In this document: one piece after another, positions 1 through 6,354 of the stretch
Numbering within the stretch: position 1 is the first letter of the stretch
Layout of the letters: every line of letters starts with the position of its first letter
Assembly (NCBI GenBank): GCA_045631445.1
Contig: JAZQUS010000022.1
Coordinates: forward strand, 1 to 9,279
Direction of reading: 5' to 3'
Origin: RGIG4608 sp045631445
Lineage (GTDB): Bacteria > Bacillota > Clostridia > Oscillospirales > CAG-272
Length of the DNA stretch: 9,279 nucleotides
Notes under the pieces: model-generated
Seen by the model: the letters and a program-made list of their open reading frames with translations, nothing else
Told to the model about the DNA's origin: nothing
Databases searched by the model: none
Made by a program: the position numbers and the translations under genes

Positions 1-156
1 CCTGCTCAGCCATTCGAGATAGAACTCAACCGCATCGCGGATAAATTCATTTCGGGATATGCCAAGCTCGGTGCTCTTTTCATCGCACCGCCGTAATTGT
101 TCCTCTGTAAATCTGATTCCTGTCGAGCCCATGGCTCTGCAATTTTTACTTTTCAT
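1..156 (-). CDS. Ribbon-helix-helix (CopG/MobC-like) protein, N-terminal part, cut by window edge
   Basis: The first 52 codons are visible; the C-terminus lies beyond base 1. The start ATG (156-154) has a good site AAGGAG at 170-165 with an 8-base spacer. The pattern is that of a ribbon-helix-helix DNA-binding domain: a short basic N-terminus, a beta strand (GIRFTEEQ, residues 13-20), helix 1 (about 18-30), a turn with LGISRNEF (31-38), then helix 2 (to about 50). Such domains occur in plasmid and ICE relaxosome accessory proteins (MobC type) and in small repressors. As the last visible gene of an operon that starts with an excisionase-like gene, a mobilization or regulatory role is likely, but the relaxase that would settle it is not in the window. 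A second ATG at residue 9 has no better ribosome site. Confidence 0.75.
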   Translation of the reverse strand, partial: MKSKNCRAMGSTGIRFTEEQLRRCDEKSTELGISRNEFIRDAVEFYLEWLSR

Positions 157-323
157 ATTAGTTTCTCCTTGTGTTTTTTCTGATTATTTGGCGGAGAGCT
201 CCAAAACCTTCCCAAATCTTAAAGAGACACACAAATTCTCATCCGCCTGAATTCTTTTAGGCTGAACAAGCCTTGGAAACTCTCCGTTTTTTCTCCGCTC
301 GGCGTTGCCGTGCGGTGTGGACT

Positions 324-343
324 AGCCGAGAAGAGACTCGGCT
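324..343. other. Short perfect hairpin between two minus-strand genes
   Basis: AGCCGAG (324-330) and CTCGGCT (337-343) form a perfect 7-bp stem with the 6-base loop AAGAGA. It lies in the 213-base gap between the winged-helix gene and the ribbon-helix-helix gene. On the plus strand it is followed only by TTTAT, and on the minus strand by no T run, so it is not a convincing terminator. It may be an RNA processing or stability element within the minus-strand transcript. Nothing else is evident in this gap. Confidence 0.3.
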
Positions 344-369
344 TTATCCTGCTTCACAATCGGACGGCG

Positions 370-804
370 TTAACCCGCCCGATTTCTGTGCTTTTCATCG
401 TATTTTGCGAGTGCTTCTTCGGCTCTTCTCCGTGCTGCTTCTGCGTACAACCGTTTCATCTGAATTTCTTCATAGTAATCGATCGCTTCCTGAATCGGAC
501 GGATGGTATACTTCAAAGTACCGTTGTGAGCTTTGCCTGACTTGGTTCTCACCATTGTCCACTCGGTAGTAATCAACCGTTTCTTTTCGAGCGACTGAAC
601 ATACTTGCGAACTGTATTGACACTCATACCAACCGCCGATCCAATTGTTTTATATCCGGGATAGCATTGAAAAGTTTTTCTGTCCTCGCAGTACATGAGA
701 TACAGGTACACGAGAATTTCACCTCCGTCTAAACCCAAATTGAAAATCACATTCGGCACGGGAAAGAACTTATCCGAAGCTTTGGTCTTGTTTCCGTAAT
801 ACAT
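370..804 (-). CDS. Winged-helix / replication-initiator-like HTH protein
   Basis: 144 residues from ATG 804-802. An upstream in-frame TTG (807-805) is possible, but the ATG forms a TGATG overlap with the previous stop and so suggests translational coupling; no clear Shine-Dalgarno is seen. The N-terminal part (FFPVPNVIFN, then a helix with LVYLYLMY) followed by an HTH (IGSAVGMSVNTVRKYVQSLEKKRLI) resembles the winged-helix region of HTH proteins common in Firmicutes plasmids and integrative elements, including RepA_N/DnaD-like replication initiators. The last 35 residues are a charged helix rich in Ala, Arg and Glu, likely coiled coil and basic at the end. Probable role: DNA binding in replication or control of the mobile element. 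It could also be a plain regulator; no catalytic motif is visible. Confidence 0.7.
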   Translation of the reverse strand: MYYGNKTKASDKFFPVPNVIFNLGLDGGEILVYLYLMYCEDRKTFQCYPGYKTIGSAVGMSVNTVRKYVQSLEKKRLITTEWTMVRTKSGKAHNGTLKYTIRPIQEAIDYYEEIQMKRLYAEAARRRAEEALAKYDEKHRNRAG

Positions 805-1166
805 CAATCGTCGAGTATCACATCATAGAAAAGGTCATCTTCAAAGATTTCGCCATACTCATCGATCGTCATCAAACACCAATACAAACTTTCTGCATTG
901 GCATCCGCAGAAGAATCCCAGCCACTATTAAGTTGCTCCTTGACAAATTCATCAAGTTTATCTGCATCCAATCTATCAAGCATTCTGGTTTTCACGAGTT
1001 CCTGCTCGACAGGAACTTTTGCAACCTTTAAAGCTTTCTTGTTCCAAAGACAGATGATTGCTTCCTTAACCCAAGGAAGAAATTCCTCGCCGTGATACTT
1101 CTCATTAAGATGCGTGAAACATCTTGCAACCAAATCGTAAAATCTTAAATCATAATTTCTTTTCAT
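804..1166 (-). CDS. Unknown acidic 120-residue protein of the element operon
   Basis: I do not recognise this family. The start ATG (1166-1164) overlaps the stop of the preceding excisionase-like gene by four bases (ATGA), and its own stop overlaps the next ATG by one base, so it is firmly inside an operon. A weak site AAAGGAAA lies upstream of the start. The protein looks mostly helical: an aromatic and basic N-terminus (residues 1-12), a middle with many Lys, Val and Leu residues, and a strongly acidic C-terminus (DEYGEIFEDDLFYDVILDD at the end). There is no signal peptide, membrane segment or metal motif. The overlaps and the conserved-looking order make it a real gene. A role in element maintenance or regulation is inferred only from its neighbours. 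Confidence 0.7.
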   Translation of the reverse strand: MKRNYDLRFYDLVARCFTHLNEKYHGEEFLPWVKEAIICLWNKKALKVAKVPVEQELVKTRMLDRLDADKLDEFVKEQLNSGWDSSADANAESLYWCLMTIDEYGEIFEDDLFYDVILDD

Positions 1167-1378
1167 CTTTTTGTTTTCCTTTCCACATAATTTTCAATCC
1201 ATGCCTTGAGATCTTCTCTTGGCACAATAAATCTTTTGCCGATACGGACAGAAGGAAAATCCTTCTCGTGCATCAGCTCATACGCGCTTGATATCGAAAC
1301 ACCAAGCACCTTTGCAACCATCTCCGCATTTAAGAACAGCGGAAGGTCATCATAGTTTTTTGTTTGTGATAGTTTCAT
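1163..1378 (-). CDS. Excisionase-family helix-turn-helix DNA-binding protein
   Basis: 71 residues, the typical size of excisionase/HTH_17 (MerR-superfamily) proteins. The motif order fits the family: LNAEMVAKVLGVSISSAYEL (residues 16-35) is the HTH, FPSVRIGKRFIVP (41-53) is the wing, and DLKAWIE (56-62) is the closing helix. The start ATG (1378-1376) has AAAGAGGAC at 1395-1387 upstream with a suitable spacer. It is the first full-length gene of the minus-strand operon driven from the promoter near 1890. Proteins of this family bend DNA beside attachment sites during excision, or act as small regulators. No integrase is in the window, so excision function is inferred; transcriptional control of the element is an equal alternative. 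Confidence 0.85.
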   Translation of the reverse strand: MKLSQTKNYDDLPLFLNAEMVAKVLGVSISSAYELMHEKDFPSVRIGKRFIVPREDLKAWIENYVERKTKR

Positions 1379-1448
1379 TTTGTTTTGTCCTCTTTTGTCT
1401 TAATTTTTTATTTTATTCTGAATGGTTTATTTGAATTTTTAATAATAG

Positions 1449-1502
1449 CTACATTTGCAACACTCCTTTCTTCTCATTCCGACTTTTAAGCTCCGCGAGC
1501 AA
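1449..1502 (-). CDS. Possible leader peptide, 17 residues (25 if an upstream ATG is used)
   Basis: A strong ribosome binding site, AAAGGAGG at 1520-1513, sits 10 bases before a TTG (1502-1500). This opens a frame of 17 codons ending in TAG at 1451-1449 (N-terminus LLAELKSRNEKK). An in-frame ATG pair at 1526-1521 would give 25 residues, but then the ribosome site would lie inside the frame. A second site, AAAGGAG, lies near its end, about 80 bases before the excisionase-like start. The excellent Shine-Dalgarno with no larger gene behind it suggests a leader peptide or translational coupling device. A chance A+G-rich stretch cannot be excluded. Confidence 0.3.
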   Translation of the reverse strand: MLAELKSRNEKKGVLQM

Positions 1503-1560
1503 AACTAGCTCACCTCCTTTCATCATGTAAAACTCATTTTGAGCGGTCGATTAAAATATC

Positions 1561-1669
1561 CCCTCACTTGGTAGATTTTTTAAACGGCATTTTTACACCC
1601 ATCTCAGCAAAAATTCACAAATTGTTTTCATACTCCCTCAAGTGATAGATAAAGAAAACCGCTTTTTTA
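1561..1669. repeat. Two imperfect direct repeats, about 35 bp each, 74 bp apart
   Basis: Copy 1 begins at 1561 and copy 2 at 1635. Both start with CCCTCA, then share a TG.TAGAT core, AAAC, a GC doublet and a T-run ending in TTTTTTA or ATTTTTA. By eye about 25 of 35 positions agree. The spacing and position upstream of an excisionase-like gene would suit integrase arm-type or excisionase binding sites, or operator copies in the leader. Very short frames of 12 and 8 codons start and stop within or beside the copies on the minus strand. Function is not established. Confidence 0.45.
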
Positions 1670-1689
1670 TGCAGTTGAGAAAAAAATAA

Positions 1690-1778
1690 AAAGCCGCCAC
1701 ATTTCAAGCACAACAAAAATAGATATCCGATCGATACTGTTAGATAACTATTTTGTGTGCTCGCTATGTAACGGCTTT
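1690..1778 (-). terminator. Long hairpin with T tract: terminator or attenuator in the operon leader
   Basis: The two arms pair as AAAGCCG/CGGCTTT (1690-1696 with 1772-1778), then ACAT/ATGT, then AGCACA and AAAATAG with their complements, then TATC/GATA, leaving a loop of about 15 bases. On the minus strand the hairpin is followed directly by TTTTTATTTTTTTT, as expected for an intrinsic terminator. On the plus strand no T run follows. Because the promoter is at 1883-1911 and the genes start at 1378, the structure would stop transcription after about 190 bases unless it is bypassed, which is the arrangement of a leader attenuator or of a small RNA gene. Conditional read-through is inference. 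Confidence 0.7.
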
Positions 1779-1782
1779 CGCC

Positions 1783-1796
1783 AAGTGCGTGCACTT
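1783..1796. promoter_or_regulatory. Short palindrome, possible operator
   Basis: AAGTGC and GCACTT flank two bases and form a 14-base dyad about 80-90 bases downstream of the minus-strand start point, just before the long hairpin. It could be a repressor site or a small stem in the leader RNA. A chance palindrome of this size is quite possible. Confidence 0.2.
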
Positions 1797-1882
1797 TTTA
1801 AAGATAATATTTAGTTGTATGAATAATATGTTTTCGGCAAATACTAAGATGGGAAAGTCTTGCCATTTATGTTTGGAGCATG

Positions 1883-1911
1883 ATTATACCACAGCTTTTT
1901 CCGAATGTCAA
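1883..1911 (-). promoter_or_regulatory. Perfect consensus sigma-A promoter for the element operon
   Basis: On the minus strand, TTGACA (1911-1906) is followed after exactly 17 bases by TATAAT (1888-1883), and TGTGG precedes the -10 box. Both hexamers are perfect. The predicted start point is near 1876. The first strong signal met by the transcript is the hairpin and T tract at 1778-1681, then the excisionase-like gene from 1378. Such a strong promoter usually needs downstream or repressor control, which fits the hairpin. Confidence 0.85.
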
Positions 1912-1955
1912 GGCCTATCAGAAAAAAATTTTAAGTGTGCATTCCATAAGCATTT

Positions 1956-2035
1956 TCTATTCGAACCCACTGCAAGCTCGACAAAGGCACTCTTGAAAAC
2001 CGATTGCCTAAACCAGCTTTTTGGGTTCGAATAGA
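1956..2035. repeat. 14-bp inverted repeat around a 52-base loop, carrying tRNA T-loop-like motifs
   Basis: TCTATTCGAACCCA (1956-1969) is the exact reverse complement of TGGGTTCGAATAGA (2022-2035). Each arm therefore carries GGGTTCGAAT, the sequence typical of a tRNA T-loop, one copy on each strand. The loop contains CTTGAAAACCGATTG, reminiscent of a serine tRNA anticodon arm, but no acceptor or T stem can be paired, so this is not a working tRNA. It abuts the terminator at 2037. It may be a relict or attachment-type site, a small mobile repeat, or an RNA structure. Confidence 0.5.
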
Positions 2036-2036
2036 G

Positions 2037-2073
2037 AACGCCGGCAAGGATGTTTTTCCTCGCCGGCGTTTTT
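2037..2073 (+). terminator. Strong Rho-independent terminator
   Basis: AACGCCGGCAAGG (2037-2049) pairs with CCTCGCCGGCGTT (2058-2070) with one C-A mismatch, with the 8-base loop ATGTTTTT, and is followed by TTTCTTTG. The T run is on the plus strand. No convincing plus-strand gene ends just before it, so it either closes a small or lost transcript (see the inverted repeat at 1956-2035) or insulates the Gabija-like operon from upstream transcription. Confidence 0.8.
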
Positions 2074-2122
2074 CTTTGTTTACTGCATGTCAATTTTAAT
2101 ACAAATCACTTGCCTCATCTTC

Positions 2123-2151
2123 TTGCCATTTTTCGTTTTTTGTGGTATAAT
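2123..2151 (+). promoter_or_regulatory. Promoter of the Gabija-like operon
   Basis: TTGCCA (2123-2128), a 17-base spacer ending in TGTGG, and TATAAT (2146-2151) form a near-consensus sigma-A promoter about 95 bases before the gajA-like start. An AT-rich dyad, AATTTT-GT-AAAATT (2160-2173), covers the expected start point and could be an operator, although AT-rich dyads arise easily by chance. Confidence 0.75.
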
Positions 2152-2246
2152 AATTGTAGAATTTTGTAAAATTATTCAACGTAAATTTAATTCCATATGC
2201 GAAAGGTATAAAACGAGCATATTTGATTACAAAGGAGACCGGTTTT

Positions 2247-4361
2247 ATGTTTTTAACAAGTGTGCAAATAAACAATTATAGGTTATTAAAAGATATTGAA
2301 GTAGCGTTTGACCCTTCCTTAACATTGATCGTTGGAAAAAACAACGCCGGAAAAACATCCCTGATAAATTTAATCCAAGCTATTATTTCCGGAAAAAAAC
2401 ATCTGGATTTTTCTGACTACCCGCTTGAGTGTAGGAGAACACTATATGATCTCATATATGATTTTTTATCTGGCAGTAACGGTATCGATTATGAATGTCT
2501 GCATGAAAACATCCCTACAGCCAAAATCAGATTAACCATTGATTATTCAAAAGAAGCTGACGAGGAACTTTTAGGCGGTCTTGCACCCTTCATAATTGAT
2601 ATTGATGACGATACAAATATCGCTTTAATTGAAATTGAATATCAATTCTGTTTGACAGAAGATAAAATCAAAGAACTGTTTGACTCTTGGCCGAACATAA
2701 TCAACATTGAATTACTCCAAAAAGAGGACTCTGCTGACAAACTGGAATCTGAAGAAGAATTACCACTTAGTGATGTTTATAATTACATATCACAAACAGT
2801 TTCAAAACATTTTGATATGTTCTTTCAAATCGTGATCAAAGCTGTAAACCCTTCTAATCAAAAAAAATATCAGGTCAAAACACTTACTCAATTGCAAGAT
2901 TTGTTTGTTTTTAAAAAGATAGGCGCTGAACGAAGCTTGGATGAAGCAGATGTTAACGTTGAAAAACCGCTTAGTCCAATAATGACTCGTTTGTTCAATT
3001 CTGATTTGACTGATGTCGAAGCAAAGATACAAGATGCTACTGAAAAACTTAACACTTATGTTGCAGATATCAACGATTCTGCACAATCTATCGTTAATGA
3101 AATACTCGATGACATAGTCAACAAAATGATTCCTTTTGGCTATCCCAATGCAGAAGAACTTCAATTGAAAGCAAGCACAAGAATATCTTTGCAAAATGAA
3201 ATTATAAATAACACTGATTTAGCGTACATAACTTCCGATGAACAAGAAAGTCTTCCAAGCACTCATAATGGTTTAGGATATAAAAATCTTATCAAAATCG
3301 TCTTGCTCCTACAAGAATTTACACGTGAATTAAAGAAAAAATCCGAGCACTCTATCCCTATTCTGTTTTTAGAAGAGCCAGAGGCACACATGCATCCACA
3401 ATTGCAGGCAGTTTTTGTTGGATATTTACACAAGGTGTTAAGTGAAATGGCAGGCAGTTCAATACAAATAATCCTTACTACACATTCATCCCATATTGCT
3501 AACACCGTTTCATTTGATAAGATTCGCTATATGCGCAGACATCCGCAACATGTCGAGTGTAAAAATTTGGCTACTTTTTATAATTCGTGCCAAACTGATA
3601 CAGAAAAGCAGAAAAATATTGCTTTCTTGCAAAAATACCTGACTATCAGCAGATGCGACTTATATTTTTGCGATAAGGCAATATTGGTTGAAGGTGCAGC
3701 TGAAAGGCTATTGATACCAGACATGATTGTAAAATGCCATCAGAGAAAGCTTATTGGCGACAAAACCCCTTCTCTGCCGTCTCAATACTGTTCGATTATT
3801 GAAGTTGGCGGTGCATATGCACATAACTTTTTTGAATTTGTAGATTTTCTTGAAATACCCACTCTCATATTAACAGATATTGACTTTGTAGACAAAGACG
3901 GAAAACAATGCCAAGTCTCTCATGCTGTTCGAAGCTCTAATGCAACTCTTAACCGTTGGTGTCATGATATGTTAAACATCCCAATTTCAACTAGCATTAC
4001 AATAAGCGACATTTACAAAATCGTAAGTGAAAATAAAAAAGACAATGGATTAAGGCACCTAGAATTTCAAATGATGCAGAATGGAATTCATCCAAGAAGT
4101 TTTGAAGAGGCAATAATAAATGTTAATAGGTCATTGTTTAACATTTCAGATGATACATCTGAAATTATCTTCAATACAGAAGACGAAAAGAAAACCGATT
4201 TTGCTATTAAATTATTGGTCGAATCCAAGTTCAACGACTATGTAATCCCCTCCTATATTGAGCTTGGATTAAAATGGCTGAACGAGCAAAGCAACATGCC
4301 TATGCCATCGGAACCAAGAACAAAGAAAAAAAGAGCGTACAATAAGCGGAAAGGAGGATAA
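2247..4361 (+). CDS. gajA: GajA-like OLD-family ATPase / TOPRIM endonuclease
   Basis: 704 residues from ATG 2247, which has AAAGGAG at 2231-2237 and a 9-base spacer; an in-frame TTG at 2223 lies before that site and is unlikely. The N-terminal ABC-type ATPase half has Walker A GKNNAGKTS (residues 30-38), a signature-like NGLGYKNL region, Walker B ILFLEEPEAH (372-381) and the H-loop ILTTHSS (409-415). The C-terminal TOPRIM domain shows the catalytic Glu in ILVEGAAER (479-487) and the DxD in TDIDF (543-547). The tail is Lys/Arg-rich. OLD nucleases of class 2 sit beside a UvrD-like helicase gene; in Gabija, GajA is a DNA nickase controlled by nucleotide levels and forms a complex with GajB. The downstream helicase gene, 6 bases away, supports this. 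It is longer than the reference GajA (about 580 residues as I recall), so it is a divergent member. Confidence 0.85.
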   Translation: MFLTSVQINNYRLLKDIEVAFDPSLTLIVGKNNAGKTSLINLIQAIISGKKHLDFSDYPLECRRTLYDLIYDFLSGSNGIDYECLHENIPTAKIRLTIDYSKEADEELLGGLAPFIIDIDDDTNIALIEIEYQFCLTEDKIKELFDSWPNIINIELLQKEDSADKLESEEELPLSDVYNYISQTVSKHFDMFFQIVIKAVNPSNQKKYQVKTLTQLQDLFVFKKIGAERSLDEADVNVEKPLSPIMTRLFNSDLTDVEAKIQDATEKLNTYVADINDSAQSIVNEILDDIVNKMIPFGYPNAEELQLKASTRISLQNEIINNTDLAYITSDEQESLPSTHNGLGYKNLIKIVLLLQEFTRELKKKSEHSIPILFLEEPEAHMHPQLQAVFVGYLHKVLSEMAGSSIQIILTTHSSHIANTVSFDKIRYMRRHPQHVECKNLATFYNSCQTDTEKQKNIAFLQKYLTISRCDLYFCDKAILVEGAAERLLIPDMIVKCHQRKLIGDKTPSLPSQYCSIIEVGGAYAHNFFEFVDFLEIPTLILTDIDFVDKDGKQCQVSHAVRSSNATLNRWCHDMLNIPISTSITISDIYKIVSENKKDNGLRHLEFQMMQNGIHPRSFEEAIINVNRSLFNISDDTSEIIFNTEDEKKTDFAIKLLVESKFNDYVIPSYIELGLKWLNEQSNMPMPSEPRTKKKRAYNKRKGG

Positions 4362-4367
4362 AAAACT

Positions 4368-6071
4368 GTGGGAAACTATGATATAGCAAAAAAAGAAGCT
4401 GACTTAATAGATAAAAACATCATAGAAGTTTTACAATCAGGCCAAAGTTTTCGCGTGGAGGCCGGAGCCGGATCTGGCAAAACTTATTCATTAAATAAGG
4501 TTGTGGATTGGCTTCAAAACAACGTGGAACAAAAATTGTTGCAACGAAAACAAAAAATTGCTTGCATTACTTATACTAATACGGCAGTAAATGTTATTGC
4601 CAGCAGACTACATCCCAACAGTTCTATAGTTCCTTCTACAATTCATTCTTTTGCATGGGATTCAATAGAACAATTCCAAGATGCTATGTGTGAATTCGTC
4701 GAAGAACTTAAAATAATACCAGAAGGTTGTTCCCCCTGTGATATAAAAAAAGTTTCATACTCATTAGGAACTAGATATTTTGAGGACGGAACTCTGTTTC
4801 TATATCATGATGATGTTATCAAACTTTTTGTCAGATTTTTAGATAGTAAAAAATTTCGAAGAATATTTTCATTTAGTTATCCAATTATTTTGATCGACGA
4901 ATATCAAGACTCATTTAAAGTATTAACTGACCAATTTATCAAATGGTTTATAGAGCCTCAAGAGGGGCCTCAATTTGGATTCTTTGGTGACTCGTGGCAG
5001 ACAGTATATTCATCAAATGGTGCATGTGGTCTTTTAGGACATCCAAATATAATTGAAATAAAAAAGAATGCCAACTTTAGATCTCAAAAAATAATTGTCG
5101 ATGCACTTAATCGTATGAGACCGGAGTTGCCTCAAATATCTGCTTCAGATGACTCGGACGGTCAAATTATCGTTATCACTACAAACGAGTATGCATATCC
5201 AAGACAAACTGGTTATTATAAAGGAGAGCTTCAGGCCGCACACTTGAATAGTTATATAGAAAAAGTTAGAGAAAAACTAAAAATGTCTTATAATTGGGGT
5301 GAGTCATCAAAAACATTAATGATTACACACAAAATGTTGGCTAACCAACAACAATACGGAACGCTTCTCGAAACACTGGATGATGCACTTAAGGATGAAG
5401 AAGATGATTTTGTTCTTTTTTTCAAAGATACTGTAGAACCCCTATACAGCGCACTCGAAAATAACAATATTACGGAATTATACGATGTACTAAAAAATGA
5501 CAGGAAACCCATTATTAAAAAGAGCCAAAAAAAGCAATGGGTGGAATTAAGAAAAAAACTGAACGAGTCAAGAGAAAAAAAGATAGGCGATGTAATATCG
5601 TTATGCATAGAATATTCGTCTATTATTCCCATTCCTCCAAAAGTAAGTGCAACATATAACATTTTTTTAAAAGACCCAGATAGCCCATATGGCACACAAA
5701 CTATAAAAACATTTTTTAATATTAACTATTCCGAGGTAATACACGCAATCAATTTCTTCGCTCCCAATTCGGAGTTTTCTACCGATCACGGAGTAAAAGG
5801 CGAAGAATATAATGATGTTCTTTTCGTAGTAGGAAGAGGTTGGAACAACTACAAATTCGATGAAATCTTGTACAAAGATGAATCTATACTCACCGGCAAA
5901 GATTTGCTTTCATACATAAGGAATCGAAACCTATTTTATGTTTGTTGCTCTAGGCCAAAGCGGAATCTTGTATTATTTATTACTGTATCAATAAATCAAG
6001 AATTCGAACAATATCTCAAAGAAATATTTGGAGAAGACACCTTGATCGAATATTCTGATTTTATTAAATAA
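4368..6071 (+). CDS. gajB: GajB-like UvrD/PcrA-family (superfamily 1) helicase
   Basis: 567 residues. The start is GTG 4368, chosen because AAGGAGG (4351-4357, overlapping the gajA-like 3' end) is 10 bases upstream and no in-frame ATG fits. Superfamily 1 helicase motifs appear in order: Walker A GAGSGKT (33-39), Ia TYTNTAV (68-74), STIHSFAW (90-97), DEYQD (177-181, motif II), FGDSWQTVY (206-214, motif III), NFRSQ (236-240, motif IV), STDHGVKGEEYNDV (471-484, motif V) and FYVCCSRPKRNL (523-534, motif VI). All key residues are present. In Gabija, GajB is thought to sense DNA ends or single-stranded DNA and to act with the GajA nuclease against phage. Residues about 340-450 form a charged, Lys-rich stretch. 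Reference GajB is near 494 residues from memory, so this is longer. The gene ends shortly before a convergent terminator. Confidence 0.85.
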   Translation: MGNYDIAKKEADLIDKNIIEVLQSGQSFRVEAGAGSGKTYSLNKVVDWLQNNVEQKLLQRKQKIACITYTNTAVNVIASRLHPNSSIVPSTIHSFAWDSIEQFQDAMCEFVEELKIIPEGCSPCDIKKVSYSLGTRYFEDGTLFLYHDDVIKLFVRFLDSKKFRRIFSFSYPIILIDEYQDSFKVLTDQFIKWFIEPQEGPQFGFFGDSWQTVYSSNGACGLLGHPNIIEIKKNANFRSQKIIVDALNRMRPELPQISASDDSDGQIIVITTNEYAYPRQTGYYKGELQAAHLNSYIEKVREKLKMSYNWGESSKTLMITHKMLANQQQYGTLLETLDDALKDEEDDFVLFFKDTVEPLYSALENNNITELYDVLKNDRKPIIKKSQKKQWVELRKKLNESREKKIGDVISLCIEYSSIIPIPPKVSATYNIFLKDPDSPYGTQTIKTFFNINYSEVIHAINFFAPNSEFSTDHGVKGEEYNDVLFVVGRGWNNYKFDEILYKDESILTGKDLLSYIRNRNLFYVCCSRPKRNLVLFITVSINQEFEQYLKEIFGEDTLIEYSDFIK

Positions 6072-6108
6072 GTACTACATTATAGCCCCATATTATATTC
6101 CTTGCAAA

Positions 6109-6154
6109 AAAGGACGGCTTATAATCAAGTTCGCTTGATTATAAGCCGTCCTTT
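6109..6154 (-). terminator. 21-bp perfect hairpin with UUCG loop, convergent terminator
   Basis: Bases 6109-6129 pair perfectly with 6134-6154 around the loop TTCG (CGAA on the other strand). On the minus strand the stem is followed by T6 and then GC, a strong intrinsic terminator for the genes coming from the right. On the plus strand only TTTA ends the stem, so it is weaker for the Gabija-like operon 38 bases upstream. The last coding triplets and the stop (TAA, 6141-6139) of the 61-residue gene lie inside the stem. Confidence 0.9.
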
Positions 6155-6324
6155 AACTTCAATGCTTCCTGAATAATATGCGCAGTGACAAGCTTATCTA
6201 TCCAGTCCGCGAGCTCCAAGGTGCTCATGTTTTTACCACGGCATTTTTCGAGATCTTTCATAACCTCTCGAAGTACCTTCTCGCTCGCTTTCGGATACAT
6301 ATTTTTCAATGCTTGCAGTATCAT
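6139..6324 (-). CDS. Small helical protein of unknown function, 61 residues
   Basis: The start ATG (6324-6322) has a near-ideal site AGGAGGT at 6337-6331 with a 6-base spacer. A frame extension to 6366 adds a Trp/Cys-rich stretch without a ribosome site and is rejected. I do not recognise the family. The sequence looks fully helical, with two charged amphipathic segments: MILQALKNMYPKASEKVL at the start, and about residues 33-60, which contain STLELADWIDKLV. There is no Cys pair, signal peptide or transmembrane segment. It has its own promoter (6355-6383) but may also be reached by read-through from the nuclease-like genes, since no strong terminator lies between them. Its size and place suggest a small partner, inhibitor or antitoxin-like protein, but this is a guess. 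Its 3' end lies in the terminator stem. Confidence 0.7.
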   Translation of the reverse strand: MILQALKNMYPKASEKVLREVMKDLEKCRGKNMSTLELADWIDKLVTAHIIQEALKLKDGL

Positions 6325-6354
6325 TTTGTTACCTCCTGTTCTTTGGTAACACCA

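Larger units (their letters stand above)
1379..2246. other. Regulatory intergenic region between divergent operons
   Basis: About 870 bases with no convincing full-size gene. From left to right it holds the leader of the minus-strand operon with a possible 17-residue leader peptide (1449-1502), two imperfect direct repeats (1561-1595 and 1635-1669), a long hairpin with a T tract (1690-1778), a small palindrome (1783-1796), a consensus minus-strand promoter (1883-1911), a 14-bp inverted repeat with a 52-base loop (1956-2035), a plus-strand terminator (2037-2073) and the promoter of the Gabija-like operon (2123-2151). Longer reading frames here (for example plus-strand 1753-2034) lack ribosome sites and have unlikely composition. 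Confidence 0.8.

Noticed and set aside
370..569. Plus-strand frames opposite the winged-helix gene
   Set aside because: They mirror the minus-strand gene, have no ribosome sites, and the minus-strand protein has clear domain patterns.
1753..2034. Plus-strand reading frame of 93 codons
   Set aside because: No ribosome binding site, Cys/Phe-rich random-looking product, and it covers a promoter on the other strand and an inverted repeat.
1976..2040. Serine tRNA gene suggested by CTTGAAAACCG and GGGTTCGAAT
   Set aside because: The T stem, acceptor stem and anticodon stem cannot be paired and no CCA end follows. At most a relict; reported only as an inverted repeat.
2223..2246. Upstream TTG start for the gajA-like gene
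   Set aside because: The clear AAAGGAG lies downstream of the TTG and is correctly spaced for ATG 2247, and OLD proteins normally begin close to the IxNY strand.
2021..2281. Plus-strand frame of 86 codons before the gajA-like gene
   Set aside because: It starts inside the inverted repeat, crosses a terminator and a promoter, has no ribosome site and overlaps the real start.
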